DNA of 13,705 bases from Bacillota bacterium (GCA_003242255.1 QGUT01000036.1:1-13705); one strand, 5' to 3'; positions 1-7,159 are shown, counted from the first letter of the stretch. Notes: generated by a model not told the origin, from the letters alone. A program made the numbers and translations.

Positions 1-41
1 TCTTTAATATGCCAAGCCCTTATACCTCTGTCCGAAGGCAT

Positions 42-68
42 AAAAAAAAAAGAGCCTGACGGCTCTTT
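42..68 (-). terminator. Rho-independent terminator of dapF
   Basis: On the minus strand an 8-bp stem (positions 61-68 pairing with 49-56, core AGAGCC/GGCTCT) closes a 4-nt loop (57-60). It is followed by an uninterrupted run of about ten T residues (42-51). It begins within the dapF stop codon, so it ends the ddh-symporter-dapF transcription unit. Positions 1-41 beyond it show no recognisable feature. Confidence 0.92.
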
Positions 69-906
69 ATGCTTTCCAGGCGTCGGGGAGGAGGTAACCT
101 TCCGCCACAATCCGGGCGTCCCCTTCGAGGTAGATGTCCTCGATTTTATCTTTTCCCAGCTCGTAGTACACCTTTAAAACCCCTCCGCGGGTGTGCATTT
201 TTACCGGAGGCTTTGCCCTCCCGAGCAAACCCGACACTATGGCTGCCGAAACGGAACCAGTGCCGCAGGCCAGGGTTTCGTCCTCCACTCCCCTTTCGTA
301 AGTCCGGATCAGGATATCGCTTTCGCCGATTACTTTTACAAAATTGACGTTGGTGCCTTTGGGGAAGACTTCCAGAGTATACCTTATCTTCCTGCCCAAA
401 GCGCGCAGTTCTTCAGAGTCCATTTCATCCACGTCTTCCCGGTATAGGACGGTGTGGGGCACCCCGACCAGGGCGTAATGGTATTCCCGGACGTCCTCCC
501 GAAATTCGTATTTTTGGTTGAGCATTATATCGCTCAACTTCACGTCGGGAAACTTAACTTTCACGTTTTCTCCGTTTATCCTGGATTCGTAAATGCCGGC
601 GATGGTTTCGAATCTCATCTTCAGACCCGCGGCCCCTACTACGTAGGCGAACTTCGAGATGCAGCGGGCTCCGTTGCCGCACATCTCGCCTTCGCTGCCG
701 TCGGAGTTGAAGTACCTCATCTTAAAATCGGCCTTCTCCGACTTTTCGAGCACCATAAAGCCGTCGGCCCCCAGGGAGACCCGTCTTGCGCATACTCGCC
801 TTACGAATTCCGGCAGGTCGAATTTATCCATTATCCCAGAGCGGTTGTCGACGACGATGAAATCGTTGCCGCAGCCGTTCATCTTCATAAAAGGTATCTT
901 ATCCAT
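67..906 (-). CDS. dapF: Diaminopimelate epimerase
   Basis: DapF interconverts LL- and meso-diaminopimelate in the cytoplasm, the step that supplies meso-DAP for lysine and peptidoglycan. The 279-residue product has the usual family length. Both catalytic cysteines are visible: Cys76 in EMCGNGARC and Cys214 in LACGTGSVSAA. The N-terminal GCGNDFIVVDN signature is also present. The ATG start follows a strong AGGAGGAG ribosome binding site. It is the last gene of a minus-strand unit, 65 nt after the symporter, and is followed directly by a terminator. Sharing a unit with a Ddh-like gene is odd, because the dehydrogenase route to meso-DAP bypasses DapF. Identification is very secure. Confidence 0.97.
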   Translation of the reverse strand: MDKIPFMKMNGCGNDFIVVDNRSGIMDKFDLPEFVRRVCARRVSLGADGFMVLEKSEKADFKMRYFNSDGSEGEMCGNGARCISKFAYVVGAAGLKMRFETIAGIYESRINGENVKVKFPDVKLSDIMLNQKYEFREDVREYHYALVGVPHTVLYREDVDEMDSEELRALGRKIRYTLEVFPKGTNVNFVKVIGESDILIRTYERGVEDETLACGTGSVSAAIVSGLLGRAKPPVKMHTRGGVLKVYYELGKDKIEDIYLEGDARIVAEGYLLPDAWKA

Positions 907-933
907 CTATCGCTCCTCCTCTTCATTATTAAG

Positions 934-965
934 GGCAAAGCGGCCCTCCTCGGAACCGCTTTGCC
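934..965 (-). other. Intercistronic hairpin between symporter and dapF
   Basis: A perfect 10-bp inverted repeat (GGCAAAGCGG at 934-943, CCGCTTTGCC at 956-965) flanks a 12-nt loop just after the symporter stop. On the minus strand it is followed by CTTAATAATG rather than a T run. It is therefore a weak or partial terminator at best, and could equally be an mRNA 3'-stabilising or processing hairpin that tunes dapF relative to the upstream genes. Confidence 0.6.
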
Positions 966-971
966 TCAAAA

Positions 972-2213
972 TCAGCCCAGATTTTTCTCCATCCAGTCTT
1001 TCCCTTCCAGGAACTTGGTGACGATCATCGCCGCCACCGTGTCTCCGGTAGAGTTGACCATGGTAGCCGGCGGGTCCACCAGGTACCCTATGGTGGCTAT
1101 GATGGGGAAAGCTTCCGCCGGAAAACCATACATGCTGACTATGAGCATTTCGCCTATCAAACCGCCTCCCGGCACCCCTGACATGACCACGCCGCTCAAG
1201 ACCGAAATTATGATGGCGGTTATATAAGTCCCGATCCCCGTAAAGGGCACACCGAACAGCCCGAACAAGAACGATATTTTCAAGATGGCGCTCAAGCACG
1301 AACCATCCATGTGGGCTGTGGCACCGATGGGGAGAACTATTTCGCGGACGTCTTTGGGGACGCCTATTCTCCTCGCGGCTTCCAGGTTCACGGGAAGGGT
1401 GGCGATACTGCTCTGGGTCGCCAGAGAAGTTATGGCTGGAGGTATAATCTCTTTGAAAAATGTCGTGACACCTTTTTTACCTCCAGCAAAATAGGCGTAT
1501 ACGGCAAAGGCTATGAAGAAATACAGTATCGTGACGGGATAGTACACCGCCATGGCCCTCGCGTAGGAACCCAGGAGCTGGGGCCCGAAGGTTCCCACCA
1601 GTGAAGCGAAGTAGGCGCCGAGGCCTATGGGGGCGTAATACATTATAATGGAGACCATTTTAAGCATGACGTCGGACAAGACATTGAGCACGTCCACCAA
1701 AAGCTTTGCCTTTTCGCCGAGCGTGCTTATCGCAAACCCGAAAAACACCGAAAATATGATCAGAGGCATCATGTTTTTCCTCGATATGAGTTCCGGAAAA
1801 TCGGTGACGGTAATCGCCGACACTATCTGGTCCGCCGTGTTCAGGGGCTTTAACTCCTCAGCTTCGGGCAGGTCGATTTTGACGCCCTGGGCCGGCGGGA
1901 ACAATGTAACAGTCGCTATCATCACGACGGAAGCAATCATTCCCGTTACGACAAACACCACAATCATGTAAGTCAGGATCTTCCCCAGCCTCTGCAAGCT
2001 GGCTATGCTGGCCACCGCACTGCTTATGGTGATGAAGACCAGAGGCACCACTATGGTGAACATCGCATTCAAAAATATGTCCCCAAAGGGCTTCAACACT
2101 TCAGCTTTCTCACCTAAATATACCCCCAGCAAACTGCCCAGGATTATGGAACCCAACAGAATGATTGGAAACTTATAAGTGCTCCAGACGCTCTGCTTTT
2201 TGTTTTCGCTCAC
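972..2213 (-). CDS. DAACS-family cation:amino acid/dicarboxylate symporter (GltP/DctA/SstT fold)
   Basis: A 413-residue inner-membrane secondary transporter of the sodium/proton-coupled SDF family. It shows the HP1 serine motif SSIATLP (268-274), the TM7 motif IGATAHMDG (296-304), the HP2 motif GVPGGGLI (346-353) and the TM8 motif DPPATMVNSTGD (380-391). By motif alignment to archaeal GltPh, Asp380 matches the amino-group ligand D394, and Asn387 and Asp391 match N401 and D405. The side-chain-carboxylate ligand R397 is Ala383, and the TM7 Asn (N310) is His301. An acidic substrate is therefore unlikely; a neutral or basic amino acid is more plausible (inference). The GTG start has only a modest GGGG-type RBS. 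It lies between ddh and dapF, with an additional sigma-A-like promoter upstream. Confidence 0.9.
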   Translation of the reverse strand: MSENKKQSVWSTYKFPIILLGSIILGSLLGVYLGEKAEVLKPFGDIFLNAMFTIVVPLVFITISSAVASIASLQRLGKILTYMIVVFVVTGMIASVVMIATVTLFPPAQGVKIDLPEAEELKPLNTADQIVSAITVTDFPELISRKNMMPLIIFSVFFGFAISTLGEKAKLLVDVLNVLSDVMLKMVSIIMYYAPIGLGAYFASLVGTFGPQLLGSYARAMAVYYPVTILYFFIAFAVYAYFAGGKKGVTTFFKEIIPPAITSLATQSSIATLPVNLEAARRIGVPKDVREIVLPIGATAHMDGSCLSAILKISFLFGLFGVPFTGIGTYITAIIISVLSGVVMSGVPGGGLIGEMLIVSMYGFPAEAFPIIATIGYLVDPPATMVNSTGDTVAAMIVTKFLEGKDWMEKNLG

Positions 2214-2247
2214 TATACTTACCCCGCTTTCTTTTTTGATTATATTG

Positions 2248-2276
2248 ATTATATTTTATCCTCTAATAAAATACAA
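2248..2276 (-). promoter_or_regulatory. Candidate sigma-A promoter upstream of the symporter
   Basis: Minus strand TTGTAT (2271-2276), a 17-nt spacer, then a perfect TATAAT (2248-2253), within the 83-nt gap after ddh. A second TATAAT lies at 2239-2244. It would give the symporter and dapF a basal supply independent of the sigma-54 promoter upstream of ddh. Only the -10 is perfect; the -35 is partial. Confidence 0.6.
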
Positions 2277-2296
2277 AGCAAATGGCAAATAACTGA

Positions 2297-3202
2297 CTAT
2301 ACGAGGTGCAGAAGCAGCTTTTCTCTATCGCCGTAAATAAAATCTATCGGAGGTATTTCTAACAGGGTATAGCAACCGGGCTTTTGCTTCAGGCTCGCCC
2401 TCGCCGCCGACACCATCACCTGCCCCGTGGCTGCTGGATTTACCACGGACATGGTGAATTCCATCTTCTGGTTGTGCGTTTTTCCGGACACCCCCTTTCT
2501 CTCAATGTGAACGCCGTGCCCCACGTCGATAAGGTTCTTAACGTTTTCCACGCAGAAGACGTGGGTCTCATCGGCGATAAAATACGGGTCATTTTTTACA
2601 GCTTCCGATACTTTCTCGAAATCGTACCCGTCCTGGAGTTCCACGTAGACTATCCTCTTATGAAGTCCCATGCCCTTCGGGACTGTGATCGAAATGGCAT
2701 CTTTTACGCCGGGTATCGATTTGACCGCCACCGTATGCCCCATGCTCATACCCGGTCCGAAGTTGACGTTGGTAATGCCTTTGGGTGCGACGATTTCCAT
2801 TACGGCCCTTATTATCGAGTCGGTCCCCGGGTCCCATCCCGCCGATATCACGGCAACGGCACCGTTTTCCTTTGCTACCCTGTCCAGGTCGGCCCTCAGT
2901 CTCAATGTGGACTCACCGTGGATATCGTAAGCATCTACCGTGTTCATCCCCATCTTCAGGTAGTATGGAGCCACTTCCGGCACCGCCCGGCTCTTGATGG
3001 CAAGTATTGCCACATCCACACGGCCCAGTTCTCTTACATCGCTGACGACGGGAAAATCCTTTACTTTTTCCTTGAGGCTTCCCACCACGTGTGGAAGTTC
3101 GACGATGCCCACCAACTCCATATCGGGGCTTTCCAAAACCGCATCCACAACTCCTTGCCCTACATGACCGTAGCCGACGACGGCAATTTTAGACTTTTGC
3201 AA
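2297..3202 (-). CDS. ddh: meso-Diaminopimelate dehydrogenase-like oxidoreductase
   Basis: Ddh reversibly deaminates meso-DAP at its D-centre to tetrahydrodipicolinate using NAD(P). The 301-residue product has an N-terminal Rossmann GYGHVGQG (10-17), the family motif SAGWDPG (120-126), GMSMGHTVA (151-159) and a C-terminal HNQKMEF block, all typical of Ddh. The start chosen is TTG at 3202 because GGGGGAG sits 6 nt upstream. A longer reading from TTG at 3256 would run through the sigma-54 promoter and has no RBS. At the end of the second beta strand, where NADP-type Ddh enzymes carry Arg residues (TRR), this protein has VELPH with an acidic Glu. NAD use is therefore possible (inference). The substrate could be another D-amino acid or diamino acid. 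First gene of the unit with the symporter and dapF. Confidence 0.85.
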   Translation of the reverse strand: MQKSKIAVVGYGHVGQGVVDAVLESPDMELVGIVELPHVVGSLKEKVKDFPVVSDVRELGRVDVAILAIKSRAVPEVAPYYLKMGMNTVDAYDIHGESTLRLRADLDRVAKENGAVAVISAGWDPGTDSIIRAVMEIVAPKGITNVNFGPGMSMGHTVAVKSIPGVKDAISITVPKGMGLHKRIVYVELQDGYDFEKVSEAVKNDPYFIADETHVFCVENVKNLIDVGHGVHIERKGVSGKTHNQKMEFTMSVVNPAATGQVMVSAARASLKQKPGCYTLLEIPPIDFIYGDREKLLLHLV

Positions 3203-3240
3203 TTTTGCTCCCCCTTTGCGCTTTTTTAGAATATTTATTA

Positions 3241-3256
3241 GCATAACTCGTGCCAA
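3241..3256 (-). promoter_or_regulatory. Sigma-54 (RpoN) promoter for ddh
   Basis: Minus strand reads TTGGCACGAGTTATGCT from 3256. The consensus YTGGCACGRNNNTTGCW is matched at every fixed base except the first T of the -12 block. The invariant GG (3254-3253) and GC (3242-3241) are exactly 10 nt apart. The expected transcription start is near 3230, leaving a short leader that contains the ddh RBS and TTG start at 3202. The gene for a sigma-54 activator lies immediately upstream. Confidence 0.85.
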
Positions 3257-3426
3257 AAGTGTTATTTTAATAGAAATTTAACATTTTGCTGAAATTAGGG
3301 GAAGCGTATAGTGATTGCGGAAAAACAAAATTGTTTGTTTTTTCGAACTCATTATAACAAAAAAAATAGATTTTAAAAAAGGGCCTGTTTTTTATTAGAT
3401 AGAGGAAGGTTGTCCTAAAAACCGAA
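3257..3426 (-). promoter_or_regulatory. AT-rich regulatory gap with candidate activator-binding palindrome
   Basis: This 170-nt non-coding stretch separates the activator stop from the ddh promoter. It holds a perfect 9-bp inverted repeat (AAAAACAAA 3321-3329, TTTGTTTTT 3334-3342; 4-nt spacer) about 70-90 bp upstream of the -24 element, the usual location for an enhancer site. A minus-strand TATAAT (3351-3356) with only an A/T-rich -35 region may be a weak sigma-A promoter. No convincing GC-rich terminator follows the activator gene, so read-through into ddh is possible. The AT richness makes the palindrome only a candidate. Confidence 0.45.
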
Positions 3427-5292
3427 CTAATTTTCCGGAATACCGAACTTTTTGAGCTTTGCGTAAAAATTGGTTTTGCCCATCTTCAGAAGTTCCATGG
3501 CCTTCTTTCGGCTGCCGCCGGTGATCTCAAGGGCTTTTTGTATCGCCTTCTTCTCCGCTTCCTCCACTATCAGCCGCATGGGGCCTATATCTTTCACGTC
3601 GACAAAGGTTTTATTTATTATTGACTGCTCAACCTTCTTCAGCATATTATCGGGCAGGTGCTCGGGATATATTACCTCCTCCGACATGATCATGGCCCTC
3701 TCCAGGACGTTTTCCAGTTCCCTTATATTTCCGGGCCAATCGTAATCGAAAAATATCTTAAACACCTCTGGAGAGATCAACTTATTGCGGCAGTTCAGCT
3801 TCTTCCGCAGGCGTTCAAGTATGTTTTCCGAAAGAAGGTATAAATCTTCCCTTCGCTCCCGAAGCGGGGGGATGACGATCGAAAGCACGTTAATCCTGTA
3901 AAAAAGGTCGCTCCGGAACTTGCCTTCCGAGGCCAGCATTCCCAAATCCTTGTTTGAAGCCGCTATTATTCTAACGTCCACGTTGACAGGGGAAAGTCCC
4001 CCCACCCTGGTAAAGGTTTTGTTCTGCAGGACGTGCAGCAGCTTGGCCTGTAGCGACAGCGGCAGTTCATTGATCTCATCCAGAAAAATCGTACCGCCGT
4101 TGGCCTGTTCGAATTTTCCGATTTTCTGAGAAGTGGCTCCGGTAAAAGCGCCCTTTTCGTAGCCGAAAAGTTCGCTTTCCAGGAGATTCTCGGGAATGGC
4201 TGCACAGTTGATATATACGAAGGGGCCGTCCCGCCTGGGACTGGCTTTATGGATCGCTTCCGCGAAGACGTTTTTCCCAGTGCCGCTTTCTCCCAGCAGG
4301 AGCACCGTCGTATCGGTCTGGGCCGCCTTTTTGGCAACTTCCACCGCCTTCAGGATTTTGTGGCTGTGACCTTTGATATTCTTAAACGCCTGCTCCTTGA
4401 GTTTCTGGGACATTACTTCATCTTGTAAATTCTTCAAATCGACCAGAGCTCGCTCCCACTTTTCCTGAATCAGTTTAAGCTCGGTGATTTCCACTATCTC
4501 CAAAAGGGCTCCCACTCTCCTGCCCTCTTCATTTAAAGGCTTGATAGAACAGCGCACGGGAATGCCGTTTATAAAAGACTCGAGGTTTCTAAAAGTTTCG
4601 TTGCTCCCGCGGGCCACATTCAATAAAGCCTTTATCAGCCCCGTCTCGGGGTGCAATTCAAGTATATGGGAGTTGACGGGATCGCAAGTCCGGCGGTACT
4701 TACCCTTGCCCCTGAAAGGCCGGCCCTGCAGCAAAAACTTCATATCTTCCTTTCGCGAAGTGTAACCCCTGGACTGGTAAAACTTTATGCGATGATCTTC
4801 GCCGTCGAGCACCACCATGTGCCCGGCAGCCCACAGGTAATCGTAGTAAAAATCCTTATCGTTTACTCTTATCTCGAGGCGCTTCCTGTCAAAACATACC
4901 TTCACCCGGATATATATGCCGCCGATGGCAGTCTCCAGCGGTAGTTCTCCGTCGTGGCCGGGAGGAGCGTACCCGCATAAAGCGGAACCAATCCTGCCCC
5001 CCTTTCGGCCCACGGCCACTACGGCATATCCTTTCTTTATCCCTCTCGGGTCAACGCCTATCACTTTCAAATCTTCCGGCTCCATCCCGCCGTCGTCAGC
5101 TCCCAGCATGTTATCGGCAATTATCACTAGATCTCCATCCTCTATCCTTCCCTCCGGATGCTCCAGTATATCGTCGGAATCAATGCCGAAAAGGTCTTTG
5201 GCCATCTTGTTGTAGACTTTTATATAACCTTCCGAATCAACGGCGATTATCCCTTCGTCGATAAGGTCGGAAATTTTTTGATAAAAATCCAA
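3427..5292 (-). CDS. PAS-containing sigma-54-dependent transcriptional activator
   Basis: A 621-residue cytoplasmic enhancer-binding protein that would remodel the RNA polymerase/sigma-54 closed complex by ATP hydrolysis. Order: PAS-like segment (about 1-45), an unrecognised region (about 46-200), a second PAS-like segment (about 205-275), a linker helix (277-303), the AAA+ core (about 305-545) and a Fis-type helix-turn-helix (about 592-616). Key motifs are intact: Walker A GESGTGKN (334-341), the sigma-54-contacting GAFTGA loop (381-386), Walker B TIFLDE (401-406), the arginine-finger region FRSDLFYR (459-466) and WPGNIRELEN (519-528). The TTG start follows a GAGGGG RBS. It lies 29 nt after the MATE gene and just upstream of the sigma-54 promoter of ddh, its most likely target. 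The ligand is unknown. Confidence 0.95.
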   Translation of the reverse strand: MDFYQKISDLIDEGIIAVDSEGYIKVYNKMAKDLFGIDSDDILEHPEGRIEDGDLVIIADNMLGADDGGMEPEDLKVIGVDPRGIKKGYAVVAVGRKGGRIGSALCGYAPPGHDGELPLETAIGGIYIRVKVCFDRKRLEIRVNDKDFYYDYLWAAGHMVVLDGEDHRIKFYQSRGYTSRKEDMKFLLQGRPFRGKGKYRRTCDPVNSHILELHPETGLIKALLNVARGSNETFRNLESFINGIPVRCSIKPLNEEGRRVGALLEIVEITELKLIQEKWERALVDLKNLQDEVMSQKLKEQAFKNIKGHSHKILKAVEVAKKAAQTDTTVLLLGESGTGKNVFAEAIHKASPRRDGPFVYINCAAIPENLLESELFGYEKGAFTGATSQKIGKFEQANGGTIFLDEINELPLSLQAKLLHVLQNKTFTRVGGLSPVNVDVRIIAASNKDLGMLASEGKFRSDLFYRINVLSIVIPPLRERREDLYLLSENILERLRKKLNCRNKLISPEVFKIFFDYDWPGNIRELENVLERAMIMSEEVIYPEHLPDNMLKKVEQSIINKTFVDVKDIGPMRLIVEEAEKKAIQKALEITGGSRKKAMELLKMGKTNFYAKLKKFGIPEN

Positions 5293-5321
5293 TTCAATCC
5301 CCTCTCCCTGCTCTTCCCCTT

Positions 5322-6731
5322 TTACAAAGTCGCACCTTTTACGCTTTCCATTTTCTTCATCTTCTCTCTTTCTTCTCTATGTAGGGCTTCCAGCTCCCTC
5401 AGCGTACCTAAAGCCATGGGAATGGCGAGCAAGAAAGAAAAAACGTCCGATACGGGCTGGCTCAACTGCACCCCCAGCAGGCCGAAAAGCCGCGGAAGGA
5501 TCACGATGGCCGGCACAAAAAATAGGCCCTGCCGGGAAGCCGATACTATGGAGGCCTCCAATCCTTTCCCGATAGTCTGAAGGAGCATATTCGTCAAAAT
5601 AATCCACGCGGAAAGTGGGAAAGTGAGGCACTGATACCGCAAGGCCCTTGAGCCTATTCTTATTACTTCCAGATCTTCCTTCCTAAAGATCGCTATGATC
5701 TGATCGGAAAACACAAAGCCCACGACGGCAGCTGCCGTGAGGAAGACGGCCGCCACTTTTACGCTGAACCAAAAAGCGTTGAGCACCCGGTCGTACCTTT
5801 TGGCGCCGTAGTTAAACCCGCATACCGGCTGAAATCCCTGGCCGAAGCCTATTACCGCTGAAACAGCAAACTGGAACAGGCGCACCACTATGGCCATGGC
5901 GGCTATGGCCGCATCGCCGTAGGGGCGTGCGCTGTAATTCAAGCAAATCATCGAAAGGCTGCCCAGGACCTGCCTGAAAAAGGAAGGCAAACCGCCCTTC
6001 AGAATCTCCCGGTAGATTTCCCAGCTGGGCGTAAAATTTTTAAACTTAATTTTTATATTGCCACCGATCCCGGAATTGTAAAAAAGTATCAAAAAGCTCA
6101 CGAACTGGCTGATGATCGTGGCCAGTGCAGCTCCGCCGGTGCCCATCTTAAGCGTAAAAATAAAAATCGGGTCCAGGACGATATTCAGGATTCCTCCTGT
6201 CGCCAATCCCAGCATGGCAAAAAAAGCGCTGCCCTGGAACCGGAGGATGTTGTTGAGCACGAAGGACGCCATCATGTAAGGGGCTCCAATTAAAATGTAG
6301 CGTATATAGCTTTTAGCGTAAGGCGCAATCGTAGGAGTCGCTCCGAGAAAATAGACAAAAGGATCCAAAAAAATTAAACCCAATAAGGCCAGGGCCAGGC
6401 CCAAGAAAAGGGCAGTAAAAAAGCCGGTAGCAGCCACGTTGGAGGCGTCCTGCCTTCTTTTCTGCCCCAGCAGGCGGGAGATGTAATTGCCGGAGCCCAT
6501 CCCTATAGTAAACCCAAGGGCCTGTATTATCGCCATCAGAGAAAAAGAAATGCCTGCCGCTCCGGAGGCGCTGGTACTTATTTTGCTTACAAAAAAAGTA
6601 TCGGCCATATTGTATATGGCGCTGATCAGCATGCTGATTATAGTAGGGACCGCCAGGCTGCAGATTAGCCTGGACACCGGTTCCTGCGTCATCATCCTGA
6701 ACTTTTCGTCCGCCGTCATGTTTTTGACCAT
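5322..6731 (-). CDS. MATE-family multidrug/organic cation efflux protein
   Basis: A 469-residue integral membrane protein of the multidrug and toxic compound extrusion family, with the hydrophobic pattern of about 12 transmembrane helices in two homologous halves. The N-terminus PVSRLICSLAVPTIISMLISAIYNMADTFFVS-type region (about 18-50) is the classic MATE start, with Pro and Asn-Met-Ala-Asp conserved. The second half opens with GGLPSFFRQ and contains the typical GFGQGFQPVCGFNYGA region. Such pumps exchange Na+ or H+ for cationic compounds. The ATG start has a GGATGAGG RBS. It is the first gene of an apparent pair with the sigma-54 activator (29-nt gap) and is separated from the P-II operon upstream by a terminator. 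The substrate cannot be read from sequence. It may be an exporter for a product of the regulated pathway (inference). Confidence 0.93.
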   Translation of the reverse strand: MVKNMTADEKFRMMTQEPVSRLICSLAVPTIISMLISAIYNMADTFFVSKISTSASGAAGISFSLMAIIQALGFTIGMGSGNYISRLLGQKRRQDASNVAATGFFTALFLGLALALLGLIFLDPFVYFLGATPTIAPYAKSYIRYILIGAPYMMASFVLNNILRFQGSAFFAMLGLATGGILNIVLDPIFIFTLKMGTGGAALATIISQFVSFLILFYNSGIGGNIKIKFKNFTPSWEIYREILKGGLPSFFRQVLGSLSMICLNYSARPYGDAAIAAMAIVVRLFQFAVSAVIGFGQGFQPVCGFNYGAKRYDRVLNAFWFSVKVAAVFLTAAAVVGFVFSDQIIAIFRKEDLEVIRIGSRALRYQCLTFPLSAWIILTNMLLQTIGKGLEASIVSASRQGLFFVPAIVILPRLFGLLGVQLSQPVSDVFSFLLAIPMALGTLRELEALHREEREKMKKMESVKGATL

Positions 6732-6765
6732 AAGACCTCATCCTTTGCTTTAAATAAATAAGTCC

Positions 6766-6798
6766 AAAAGAGAATCCTTGCAGGACACAAGGATTCTC
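6766..6798 (-). terminator. Rho-independent terminator of the DUF1538/P-II operon
   Basis: A perfect 11-bp inverted repeat (GAGAATCCTTG 6770-6780, CAAGGATTCTC 6788-6798) encloses a 7-nt loop, followed on the minus strand by TTTT (6769-6766) and then T/A-rich sequence. It begins 22 nt after the P-II-like stop codon. The other strand has no T run, so it acts for the minus strand. Confidence 0.88.
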
Positions 6799-6820
6799 CC
6801 TGTAACCGCTGATGCAGGCC

Positions 6821-7159
6821 TTAATCTTTATTTAACAGGTGGCATATGCCCACCGTTTTTTTCACATCCAGCACAAAAGCTATTCCTTTCCCTGGCTTGT
6901 AGAGTTCAATGGCTTTTGATATAGCCTCTAAAACTTTATCGGTCTTGGAGCTTTCTATCAGGGTCAGGACGATCTCCTTTTCCGGTTCTATGGGGATTCC
7001 GAAAATCTTTTCTACTTCATGGATTCCGGTTCCCCGCCCGTGTATAATCGTGCCCCCTTCAGCTCCTGCTTTTTTGCTGGCATCCACCACTTCTTCTGCG
7101 AAACCTTTGTTCACTATGGTCACGATGAGATCGAATTTTTTATGGCATTCCTCTGCCAT
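6821..7159 (-). CDS. P-II-like signalling protein
   Basis: A 112-residue protein with the ferredoxin-like P-II fold pattern: beta strand FDLIVTIVNKG (9-19), helix, a T-loop-like segment starting HGRGTGIHEVEKIFGIP, strand EIVLTLIES, helix, and the B-loop-like YKPGKGIAFVLDV. Classical GlnB/GlnK keep a longer T-loop with a modifiable Tyr, and TGKIGDGKIF in the B-loop. Here the T-loop is shorter and has no Tyr, so uridylylation is not expected. P-II-like proteins encoded beside membrane transporters usually gate them in response to nucleotides or metabolites. The partner here should be the DUF1538 pair encoded directly upstream (gap 45 nt). The ATG follows a GGGGGGAG RBS, and a strong terminator follows the gene. 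Confidence 0.88.
   Translation of the reverse strand: MAEECHKKFDLIVTIVNKGFAEEVVDASKKAGAEGGTIIHGRGTGIHEVEKIFGIPIEPEKEIVLTLIESSKTDKVLEAISKAIELYKPGKGIAFVLDVKKTVGICHLLNKD

Noticed and set aside
454..1227. Plus-strand open frame spanning dapF and symporter antisense (257 codons)
   Set aside because: It crosses two well-identified minus-strand genes and has no homology pattern or RBS.
2384..3229. Plus-strand open frame opposite ddh (281 codons)
   Set aside because: His/Arg/Tyr-rich antisense translation, no RBS, fully covered by the clear ddh gene.
3203..3256. Extended 5' end of ddh starting at TTG 3256 (18 extra residues)
   Set aside because: The extension overlaps a sigma-54 promoter, lacks an RBS and is unlike Ddh N-termini. 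TTG 3202 has GGGGGAG at proper spacing and begins right at the Rossmann strand.
3321..3342. A/T inverted repeat as terminator of the activator gene
   Set aside because: The stem is almost entirely A/T pairs with only one G-C pair per arm and begins over 80 nt after the stop codon; an operator or enhancer role is more plausible.
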